A stretch of 64,000 nt of DNA from contig CAIIXF020000001.1 of NCBI GenBank assembly GCA_903813345.2, positions 16,633,915 through 16,697,914 on the forward strand, written 5' to 3'. This DNA comes from Owenia fusiformis (Eukaryota; Annelida; Polychaeta; Sabellida; Oweniidae). A program made the position numbers and the translations under genes. Of the stretch, positions 1 through 10,121 are shown piece after piece; position 1 is the stretch's first letter, and every line of letters begins with the position of its first letter. The notes under the pieces are model-generated. The model had not been told where the DNA came from, did not search any database, and saw only the letters and a program-made list of their open reading frames with translations.

Positions 1-260
1 CTAATTCTGTGCTTGTATTAAGCTCTTTTGATGATGTATCATATGAAATCCCAATTTCGATCAAATTCGGTCGTTAATCGCCACAATATAGCATCTTTGA
101 TATCATCAATGACAACAGAATCTGAATTTGAAATAATATTAACTGTACAATGAGTATAAAGACACTTGATTGTTGTTCCAAAAGAATTTAGTCTAAGTGC
201 TCTATTAAACATACAGTTCATGAAAATCTAATTGAAGCGACGATTATGTCCGCCATTTGT

Positions 261-288
261 GACAACGGTATCTGACTCTACCGTTGTC
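261..288. repeat. Perfect 10-bp inverted repeat, 8-nt loop
   Basis: GACAACGGTA at 261-270 is the reverse complement of TACCGTTGTC at 279-288. It could fold as a hairpin in DNA or RNA. No function is assigned. Confidence 0.6.
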
Positions 289-477
289 AGGCTATTCCGG
301 TGTGTATATACAAATGCACCTGAAATGCATACTGATGTCTGAGGGTAACAGTTTTGTGTTTGTACAATTTTTCAAAAACTATCTCTGAGATCTAAGGGGA
401 TAAAAGTGGGTTTTATGAGATGGAGGTTTAGTAATTTTTCAATGTTGCATTGTGTAAATTGTTGATTTTTTTTATAA

Positions 478-665
478 TTGGATATGCCGATAATAAATCT
501 GCCAGCAAAGAATGATTTGCATATAAGTATGTCCACGGGGGATAAGCAAAACGAGGGCGAAGCCACGGACTGCGACTCGCGTAACTTTACACCGCAGCCC
601 AGCGCCAAAATGGAGGGACATCCGGCAGTGCCTTCTGCTTCTTCCGACAAAATAGAGAAATCCAG
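478..665 (+). CDS. Possible small coding exon of unknown gene
   Basis: An open frame that is less AT-rich than its surroundings, with two in-frame Met codons (478 and 529) and sequence such as STGDKQNEGEATDCDSRNF. It runs to a possible donor CCAG/GTATTT at 665. It ends in phase 2, and joining it to BAZ2 exon 1 gives a stop at once, so it is not simply an upstream coding exon of BAZ2. Product unknown; it may be a fragment. Confidence 0.3.
534..584 (+). repeat. 51-bp repeat, forward copy
   Basis: This segment lies inside the open frame 478-665 and is found again, by eye identical, on the opposite strand at 2438-2488. Confidence 0.85.
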
Positions 666-1586
666 GTATTTTAAATGCTATCGTAGTGTCTAATCGGTGA
701 CCAAAATATTACTCTGTATCTACTGTTGGTCTGTAGATAAGAAAATAAGCAGTTGTCCAGATCAAGCTAAAACAGTAGCAAAGTTTTGATTTTACCTGTA
801 AAATATGTGCATATTATTTAATTTACTATACATTTGAAAGGAGTTTTAACACGTTTCTGATATCTAAAGGTTAGTTGAGGCTCCGAGTATAATTCGTGAA
901 AATGATTTGATAATAGAATGTGTTCATGAGGAGAAAATTAGATTCAAACTGCGCATTCATAGTGGACGCAGTCCAGTAAACAAAGCTATTTCAACAACGC
1001 AACACAGCCTCCATTGATATTCTAAGCAACGCAGTCCAGCCGCGAACACGAAATAAATAAGATAGTGTAAACTATATTCCTACGCTATTATTGTTTCAGG
1101 AAAAGAAAGTCAGCATCCAGATTATCATTCAAAGTTACGTTGATTAACATATATCTATTACCTGAATCAATGTCCCAAATTGCTATATTGTATCGTTTAA
1201 GACCTAGAAATATGGCAATTCAATAGCGTATTTGGCAGAACAGTCGAGCGCAAGATGACAACGTAATATGTTTATTACAAACCAATTTGTGAATAGGGTT
1301 AAATATATAGATAATTGGATAGTGGTGAGACTTTTTATAAGAAGTAGAAATGCGAAACAATTAACTTTTTGATGATGCCATAAAAGCTGTTGGGGAAGGG
1401 TACATTAACTAGTATTTAAGATATCAGGAAAATATCAAATAATTGGAGAGTTGGTGAGTAAATGTAATTTTGGATGATCTTTCCAGCAGTCCATCAATAT
1501 TGCTAGCTACCATAAATTCATGATTTCAGCTGTATTTGACAGCTTGTATATATTTGCAGAATGGATTGAGACACGATGTAGGTCTA

Positions 1587-1880
1587 TTAACCTCTTGAAT
1601 ACCCAGAGTGACGGATATATCCGTCACAAATGAAATAAGACTGGTGCCCAGAGGGACGAGAAAATCCGTCACAAAATTTTTCACAAAAATTGCTCTCATT
1701 TGAACAATTTTCATCCAATTTACACAAAAATTGTTTTAAAACGTGTAGAAATGATCTCCAATTTTACTAAGCTGAGCATCTAAAGTTGTATAGGTATGTA
1801 ATAAAATGTCAAAAGGTGGCAAAAAACGAAAAATTCTCTGGTTTCATGACAATTTTAGAGCCTGGGATTCAAGAGGTTAA
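1587..1880. mobile_element. piggyBac-like MITE with TTAA ends
   Basis: Both ends carry TTAA. The inner terminal repeat CCTCTTGAATaCCCAG on the left matches CCTGGGATTCAAGAGG on the right in inverted order. A perfect 20-bp palindrome (1608-1627) lies just inside the left end. TTAA target sites and short CC-starting inverted repeats are the hallmark of piggyBac elements. No transposase is present, so it is non-autonomous. Confidence 0.75.
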
Positions 1881-2240
1881 AATAGCCCGTTATATTCAAT
1901 TTTGTCCAATGTTGCTCCATTTTGGCCACACCTGTACACACATTGTGCTATCTACCTTTGGCTGTGATTGCGTTCAGCTTCAGATATAAAACAACACTGA
2001 GTCGCGGACTGCGTTGGGCAGATGGATGGACTGCGACTATTATAAATTCCAATTTTCTATGTAATTGTACGTTTTCCGCTTACCAAATATCACACGAAGA
2101 TGTAATTGTAACAACAGAACATGAATAATTATATTAATTCGATGACATTTCTGATTCCTTTGTTTAAATCGGTATATTAGGGACAAATATTGACAAAATT
2201 ACATTTTTTGTGGCAGATTTCGAATTCATTTGTGTTCAGG

Positions 2241-2348
2241 CTGAACTATTGGACAGCCGAGCACCAAGAATGCCATTGCAGGTGGAGTATGAATATGTTG
2301 ATCACCGACTGGAACATACTAGCTATTCTGTAGAATATCCAAACCAAT
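2241..2348 (+). CDS. Possible terminal coding exon of unknown gene
   Basis: After an acceptor-like tgtgttcag the phase-0 frame stays open for 35 codons to a TAA (AELLDSRAPRMPLQVEYEYV and on). It does not join 478-665 in phase. No family is recognised; it may be chance. Confidence 0.15.
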
Positions 2349-2437
2349 AATCTACCCCAAATCCTAACATGCCTTCCAAATTAAGTTTGCACTTACCGCC
2401 ATTGTTCAGCTATAATGCGTTGTAACCTCGTTTTGAA

Positions 2438-2488
2438 TTACGCGAGTCGCAGTCCGTGGCTTCGCCCTCGTTTTGCTTATCCCCCGTG
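2438..2488 (-). repeat. 51-bp repeat, inverted copy
   Basis: The reverse complement of 534-584, 1.85 kb away. It is GC-richer than its surroundings. The pair could pair over its full length or mark an inverted duplication of exon sequence. Confidence 0.85.
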
Positions 2489-2960
2489 ATGTCTTTAAAC
2501 GTATCAACGAGTTAGTGTATACGTCATTGAACATGGGATGAGTAAATCCTAGATTACTATTATTATTAATCTGTATTCTGGATATCTCAGAACAACCTCT
2601 GTCTTCAATGCCCCCACCCATTTTGCACCCTTCTATGTCATTCCTGATATTCCATTATACTCCTTGAACAATCATGTAATTCACTTGAGTTACAAGATAC
2701 AGGACAAATAAAATCCAAAATGGGGCTCCCGAAGGGTGAATTAAAATAGAAATATAACTTTTTCGATTTTTATGAAATATATCATGATGAATGGTATAAA
2801 CATTTTGGAGGATAAACTATAGAGAGGGAATGACTTTCCTTGAAAAAATAATCCAAAATTAATGTTCAATACTGAGATAACATTTTTTAAAAATACATAT
2901 ATGACTAAGTTAAAGGTTTTGTAATTCAGTTTTGGCTCATGAAAAGTGGCCTATAACTCA

Positions 2961-3560
2961 GTGTTACGCGGTATATGGCATACATTCATGGTTGCGCAGT
3001 ATTTGTGATACGGGTGAATATGCCATACTCCGCAGGTGAGTATGAGATATTCCGCAGTGAATATGCGATACTCACCTGCGGAATATGTCATACTCACTTG
3101 CGGAATATGCCATATACCGCAGGTGAATATGACATATACCGCAGGTGAAAATGTGATACAAAAAGCCTTGATTTGATTGGTTGCGAGAATCGACTCTAAA
3201 TGTAAAACTACGCTGGATAACCAATATAGTTAGTTCATCGAGTACTAATATATGAATCCTGGATTGGTTGAGTAAGTTTATTACTTGAGATTGGTGACTG
3301 ATACTTCTGCTAAGTTAATAAATTCGATAGACAGTTCTGTTGATTCAGTAATCATTATAATAACTTATATCGTTTTACATGTTCGTTCAATCTATGCAAT
3401 TGACAATTGCGTACTTCCGTATCACATTCTCATTGTGTATGCCATATACCGCAGGTGAATCTGTCATACACCGCAAGTGAATATGCCATATTCGTTGCGG
3501 AATATGACATATTCGTTGCGGAATATGACATATTTTTGTATCGTGTTTACCACGTAACAT
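2961..3560. mobile_element. Palindromic CGCAGGTG/CACCTGCG repeat cluster, possible MITE
   Basis: Two clusters (2961-3165 and 3430-3545) hold repeated units built on ATACCGCAGGTGAATATG, some in forward and some in inverted order. The outer edges read GTTACGCGGTA on the left and, inverted, GTTACGTGGTA on the right, which suggests degenerate terminal repeats of one foldback element. Confidence 0.5.
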
Positions 3561-3860
3561 AAATGACCATGAGAGATACTATGTCCAAAATTCCCTATGG
3601 GTGTTGGATTTTGCAAAAAACATTTATTAATGTGCCATATCAAGGTAGCTGTAACTTCATTTAACCTTATAGATAAATGAGACCAATTGTTGATAACTTT
3701 TATTGAAGTTTTCCATTGATGTATTGACTGAGTATATACTAGCATACTCTACTTTCGGCCACTATACATGTACCCCTCATGCCATTGATCATGTGACTGA
3801 TATGATACAGTACAGTAAACAGAGGGTCTTAAGACCAGTTGGGTTGAATAATCTGGCTTT

Positions 3861-3999
3861 TATGTCACCATGACAAATGGTGACTTTTTGCTACAGTGTT
3901 CCAACTTTTTTTTGTGGTGACACTTGGTGTTCGGTGGTTGGTGTTCGGCATCTGTAATATATGGCAGGTGGTGGCATTTTGCATGTTAATGCATTGTCT
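3861..3999 (+). mobile_element. GTCACCACC dispersed element, copy A
   Basis: A diverged member of a roughly 140-bp family: it starts ATGTCACCA with a small hairpin, has TGGTGTTCGG repeats in the middle, and ends GGTGGTGGCATTTTGCAT then TTAATGC. Confidence 0.7.
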
Positions 4000-4117
4000 A
4001 AAATTCCAATTCAGATATATACATGAAAAATATACTAAGACTACACCTTTATGCAAACAGCATCAACCAGACATAAACCCACTCTATACAATGTTCTGAT
4101 AAAGCAATGATGCGTAA

Positions 4118-4400
4118 TTGAAGTTGCACTTCTTCATTCTAGTCTCCAGGAGGGGAAGGCCTGGTGGTCTGCCCCCTTGGGTGGGCCCAGAAAAAAAATT
4201 GGGCTTTAAAAAAATTTTGGGTGAAAAAGGCCTTAAGGCCCCAAAAAGTGGGCATTTTTTGGTCATTACTGGGCCTTTTAAGCCCTTATTTTTTAATTTC
4301 AGGTCAAAATTTCAAAATATGGGCCCACTTTTGGGTGTTAAGGGCCCAACATTTTTTCTCCAACCTGAAATTTGCGCCCCCTCCCCCCTTGTTGGCTCCC
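4118..4400. mobile_element. GC-skewed repeat fragment with GGGCCC-type blocks
   Basis: An abrupt switch to runs such as GGCCTTAAGGCC, GGGCCC and CCCCTCCCCCC in otherwise AT-rich DNA, ending near AGATCCGCCTCTGCC. Several shadow frames are open across it. It looks like a transposon fragment; family not identified. Confidence 0.45.
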
Positions 4401-4439
4401 AGATCCGCCTCTGCCTTGGAATTTTGTAAGAAACTGGAT

Positions 4440-7400
4440 AAACTTCAATAAAACAAGGTACCAGTGAAGAATGCCTCTGAACGAAAGGCCTATGCGCAGA
4501 AAATATAAAAATAAAGAAATAAGCATGTCGTGTTTATCATTTGGGAGCCCCATCCTGCATTTTATAACATTCATCTAACTACTAACTACTATAAAGTAAC
4601 TACTATAATTTATTATCAGGCTACTAATCATACTATAGCCCCACTCAGCCCACCCCCTCTGACTAATTATCCCCAAAAAACTTAACATTGCCTATTATAT
4701 CAATATGAAATTGCATGCAGGTGTCTCTGCTGACTGCTCTTTGATCCTACTGTTTATGCAAATCAGGTGTTTAGGCTGACAATAGAGGGAGGTCTGAGTA
4801 AACAAATAGACCGAAGTTTCCTTATTGCATTTACATGATTTTCTACCACTAATATACCATATAAATCTATGCTGTAAAAAGCAGAATTAATGGCAGTATG
4901 TCATCTGTAATATGGTATAAGTTTTGTTGTTCTGGGATGATTGGAAGGGGGTGAATTTGAAAGAAAAACATTCGAGTACTTTGTTTGGTATCAGTGATGA
5001 CGTCACGAGATCGAGGAACCACATGCGACCTCGAAACCTCCATGAGAACTATCTTATAATTGTACTTCTCTCAAAGTTTAGATACGCTAGCTATTTTGTA
5101 GTGATCACTGTATAGGATTCATGATTTGGATATCCGAATAATAGCGTGGTTCAGCTGAGGAATCATTGTAAAAGGGTAAGTAGATTGACCGATGTTTTCA
5201 TGCCGATTCATTCAGAAATTATTGAATTTGTTTTATGTTGTTCGTTTTATACTTTGTCTAAATCCTATGAATTTTATATTTCCTGATATCTCCCTTCTTC
5301 GTAGACCAAATTCTTTCAAATTTCGTCAGGTTCATATTGATATCATATACCATCGAACGAAGGGAAGTTTTAGCAACATTATAGTGTAAAAATTGAGTTG
5401 TTTTGATTAGGTAAAGCCGTGATTTTATCGAGTTGAATTTGTCTAATTTCGCTGATGATCCTGCGTGAAAGGCAATATTATTGACCATAATTTTCTCTGA
5501 ACAACAGCCATGTTCACATCCGACATTTTACATGATACTAAGCTGGCGTTATAGCTTTCAAGACGGCTGCTCATCATCTAAAGAAGTTTGCACGATTTTA
5601 GAAGACATTTCATGTAACATTGGAGTTCTCACCTGAGACATTGAATTGTCATTTGTCAGGTATTTCAAAGGTGAATTTGGAATTGGAATCTTGGATGAAT
5701 ATTGGTTTATAACAAAGGAATCAGTTTCATTCTTGGCTTGTCTTTGGAGTAAGTATTAGTTTTTGGAATATTTCTATTGGGTTAGTGATGCATTATTTCA
5801 TGTTCTGTGAGTACATTTTGTTTATGTGCTAAATGTACTTGCTGTACAGCTACTGTACATGTACTTTGAAGATTTGAACATGTATCAAGGAAAATGAAAT
5901 AAAATGTTAATGCACTTTTGGTGTTTTGAAATATATCTAGGCCGTACTTTATAGAAATACGATAAGCATATATGATAATATATTATCTCTTATTATGTTT
6001 TCATTTTTAATTAATCAGAACATAATATGAATGTAAAGGACAGCAATTGTAAGGTTATATTGTTTTACCTCTCGATCTAAACACAAAGTAAATCTGTTTC
6101 TGCTTTCATATTTCGATACTCATGTTTTTATACAATTCATAATTTACAATGTAATGTTTTTATCCCGTTTTTATTGATTGTATATTATTATTTATTATAA
6201 ATTTCGAATTATATATGGTTCTATTGGCATTTTACTACTGCTTAGAAGTGTTATGCTTTGACTTCATATTACCTTATCCTTTGCAAGATATATTTAAATT
6301 AGATGATACATGTATACTAACATTTATAACGCATATGTAACTAGCACTTTATTTGTAACGTATGCATTATCAGTTTTCAGTAGCTCGTTAAATAATGGTT
6401 TTCTGTTATTGGAGTCACTTTGGTACGAACAGTATTCACTTCATATAGGGGCACTGTGTATCCCCAACTGCTTTTGTCTTTCTCAGTAATATACAGCAAA
6501 CATACTTTGTTTAAAAAACTGTTTGATTCAAATTTCAACTGCACATGTTTAGCCACACCTGCCGTAGTGTATCAATATGTATAAACACTGATGGCATATT
6601 ATGCAAATTAACATTTTCGCTTTTAATGTATTTGAAAATACAATGTCAGCTTGATTTTAATTTTAAATCAGTGGCGTCATTGTGAAATGAGCCGGAGATC
6701 AAGTTGAAAACAACTACTTATTGTATACCACTCACACATTTTGTATTCATGATTTTACAAGCATTGCAAAGAAATGGTAATAGATATATAATACACAACT
6801 CACTTACTGTCAATAGTCTTGCAACAGATAATGGCAAATGTAAACCAAACATGATTATTCGGAATTGAATTTGTTAATGAATATAAGTTATGTGACACTT
6901 TTATATAAATCAGTATTTATGCATCTTGCATAATGGAAAATGACAGCCATTATCATCGGCTATCCATATGGTCCTAGGGGCATCACATTCTCCAGCTTCA
7001 GTTTACAGAATCAATTCTTGTTTGCTTATGATATTCTTGCTGAGTTCTGAACATAGCATTATAGACACACTTGGGTATCATTAAGTCAGCGTTTATATAT
7101 ATGGAAACCTTGAAAGCTTATTAAATGGCTTGGCATAGTGCAGCATATTATAACTGTATCGTTTCACTTCTTCATGGTATGCTAAGAAATAACTCTTGTA
7201 ACTAAAGGAAATGTAAGACTCTTGTCTGTAATTATGCCAAAGTGGAGCTCATATTTTTAGTGTATGATATATTCGCCATGTTGCTTCTTATCATTCACAG
7301 GAGCGAAACACATGGCCTCTTACTCTTAAACTTCAATGAACTCTAAACCAGTTTCTCATTCTTGGAAACTTACATTTTTGGTTTTTGTAACTTATGTACT

Positions 7401-8223
7401 ACATGTACTACAGTACCATATTTCTAGTTCTATATTCAGACCCTTTATGAATGTCCCTTATGGCTCTATGATATTATTGGGCTAGATTGACTAGATCAGA
7501 TGGTCCTGTGAAATATCAGGTCAAAAGTTGACATAAAGGAAAGAAATAAAATTATTCTTTGTCACACTGTTCATTATAGCCAAATAAGGAATTGGTTAAT
7601 TGTCCAGGACATTTCAGCATTTCATAGGGCATTTATAGTCATTTGTGTTTGACTTTAACAATAGAAATTATAGGCAGATTTATTTTTGTTAAATCCCATT
7701 AAGCTCTTATTTCATTCATGTCTTGGTTTAACATTGGTAGATGCATTAAACTGGTTAAAGGGATAAATCTGTTCAGTTCGGGAGTAAATATCTAAGTAAG
7801 AGAACAGTATTGATATTTAACCCAAATGTATATGCACCTGTATACCTTACTGCTTGCAAGCTACTTCAGACACCTTACAAAAAGGTCACAAAAGATTTTG
7901 TTTAATATGGTAGACATTTCGTTTTGAAATAACTGTTTAACTGTCATGATTAAAAAAGTTTCAAAACTTGTTTTTAAAAAGTTGAGATTTGATATGCTAA
8001 CCTTAAACCCACTCTCCAATGTTTAGTAGCTTAAGATTTGCCTAGCACTGTGTCAAGATAAAAACTCTAGATGCATATTGTATTTATTTAGAATAAGTAA
8101 GTGAATTACAGGATATGATTATAAAATCTGTATGTTTTATACTGAACTGCTTGTATGCATTACAATAAACATTTTACATCATATCAAACCTTTTACATCA
8201 TATTAACATGAAATGGTAATAAA
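4440..8223. other. Upstream non-coding sequence
   Basis: AT-rich sequence with stops in all frames and no domain-like open frame. Apart from the possible leader exon near 5.5-5.75 kb I see no gene, RNA gene or defined repeat. Confidence 0.6.
5500..5748 (+). promoter_or_regulatory. Possible untranslated first exon or promoter-proximal region of BAZ2
   Basis: BAZ2 exon 1 begins with a splice acceptor, so an upstream leader exon is needed. The best donor by eye is GTAAGTAT at 5749. Other GT sites at about 5660, 5671 and 5176 are possible. The start is not defined: no TATA box or clear initiator was found, so this is a suggestion only. Confidence 0.2.
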
Positions 8224-8741
8224 TAGGGATGGGACGGTTCGTTTCGGTTCGGTTCGGTTCGGTTTTTCGGATCATCAGCCGTCGGTTCGGTTTTTTCGGT
8301 TCGGTTCATTCATTTTAAGGATTTGTATTGATTGACATGATTTGTATCAATTATGCCACGTTATAACAATATTTTATAGATGGAATTTTATGTTATAGTA
8401 TTTCATGAACAATACATATTATTTAGAATACACGACTAAAGAATATAGTACCAGCAGGGACCACATGATTGATTACCGAGGGATACGAATATGCGGATAC
8501 GAAACGAATCTAGTAAACGAGTGAGTTAGCAACAGACAAGACAGACAAGGTAGAGACTAGGAATATCAAAAATGTTGCTGTAAAACAGTGTTTTTAACTG
8601 TTTTATTGATACTTGACCAATGAAATATTAATCCGAAAACGATCCGAAAAGCTGATCCGAAAGTAGGGCTGTGATCCGAAAACCGATCCGAAGGCTATGA
8701 ACCGCGGTTTTTCGGTATTTCGGTTAACCGTCCCACCCCTA
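8224..8741. mobile_element. hAT-like MITE with 8-bp target duplication
   Basis: Bounded by GTAATAAA on both sides (8216-8223 and 8742-8749). Termini TAGGGATGGGACGGTT and, inverted, TAGGGGTGGGACGGTTAA match the TAGGGGTGGG-type ends of hAT transposons. Subterminal TTCGG repeats occur on both arms in inverted order. There is no transposase inside. Confidence 0.85.
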
Positions 8742-10045
8742 GTAATAAAACAGATTCCTCTCTGGGCTATGATAACACACTCTGTACTCAAAATCAGACC
8801 TGACCATATTTTCATTTATTTTTTATCAAATCAAAATCTAAGATGTCATACAGTATAGTAACACAATAACGATTTTGATGAAGATCTAGTTTGTTCTAAG
8901 AACATAGATTTATTTATTAATTATTACTTTTTAAGTTGATGGCATTTGATTTAAGGTCATAGGTCATTTTCTAAGCTAAATAATGTTTTGTTGTTTTGTT
9001 TGTAATGTTACCAGGGATTTTGATATTTTTTAAATGAGTAGTTGAAAGTGAAAAAGTTGATCAATGTTATATGATCGTGAAATTATTTGAATATAATGAT
9101 GATTTCAAATAGGTGGTGCTAATCTAAGCTAAGTGGTGCCAATTATATCAGAGTGGTAGTACAATAGTATCACCACTTAATATTGTCTCGTATTATGGAA
9201 AATACCATAACTTGCTATCTTATGATGATAATGTTATTTTTAACAATGACTGGATCAGAATGATCTTTGTATTGATTTGACTTTTAAACATGTTGATTCA
9301 ATATCTCGATACCAGTGGCAATTTAGGTTGAAGTTATACTTGCTAAATGATTCATTGCCAGCTTTTTTTGTTTTAAGGAAGCTATTAGTTCATCTGTTTT
9401 ATTTCTTATTCGTGGCATAATTCAGCTTATTTACAGCACAAATATTTTTGCTTTTCTCGTTTTAACTACATATTATGACTGACTATTCTTTGACTTATTA
9501 AGTCCTCCCACTCTGAATTGTAAAATTTAAACCATTCTTATAGATTTTTATACAATTGATAAACCTATTATAGAAAGAGAAGTAGAAGTAGGATAAATCA
9601 TGACACTTTAAAAGAGTATTTTTTAGAGTACATGTATGTTTGTTTTCCATCTTTAAAAAGAGCTTTTGTGGTAACATGCTGCAGTTAGGCTCTTGTTACC
9701 ATAAGTATCACAGTTTAATACATGTAGATGAATCTCTCTTTTAAGAAGCTTATTAAAGCAACTGAACTATATATATTGGAAGGGTGCTCATTGACTTCAT
9801 GCTATAGTAATATTGTTATATCTTTCATCTTCAGAGGTGGCCTAAAGCATTATACTATCATATTTCGAAACATCACAAAATTAAAGTATGTAAACATGTT
9901 TGTCAAATAATAAAATGGTACCATTGGAAAGAGAAATTCAAAAGTGAAGCAATTTAATCCAGAAGGGCCTTAAATAACAACACAGTATTATATGTATACT
10001 ATGTCATTTGTTTTTCAGCACTGGTTTGTAAAGTGACCGCCTAAC

Positions 10046-10121
10046 ATGGACAAGGGGGACCACCCCCCTACCAGCCCCACCCATGGTTCCCATGGTTACT
10101 TTGACCCTGCAAACCTTCTGG
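10046..10121 (+). CDS. BAZ2: BAZ2 exon 1, start codon (residues 1-25)
   Basis: The exon opens after a tttttcag acceptor at 10018, so at least one untranslated exon lies upstream. All three frames between 10019 and the ATG at 10046 contain a stop (TAA or TGA), so this ATG is the first usable start. It encodes a short Pro/His/Gly-rich N-terminus beginning MDKGDHPP and ends at a GTAAGT donor with one base left over. Confidence 0.8.

Noticed and set aside
39-221. Minus-strand 60-codon open frame near the left edge
   Set aside because: Looks mildly protein-like, but no domain, splice context or start context could be supported.
478-665. Using 478-665 as the first coding exon of BAZ2
   Set aside because: It ends in phase 2 and reads into a stop in exon 1; exon 2 needs a different phase.
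4118-4451. Two overlapping plus-strand open frames of about 100 codons
   Set aside because: Arise from G/C-rich homopolymer-like repeat sequence; low complexity and no conserved motif.
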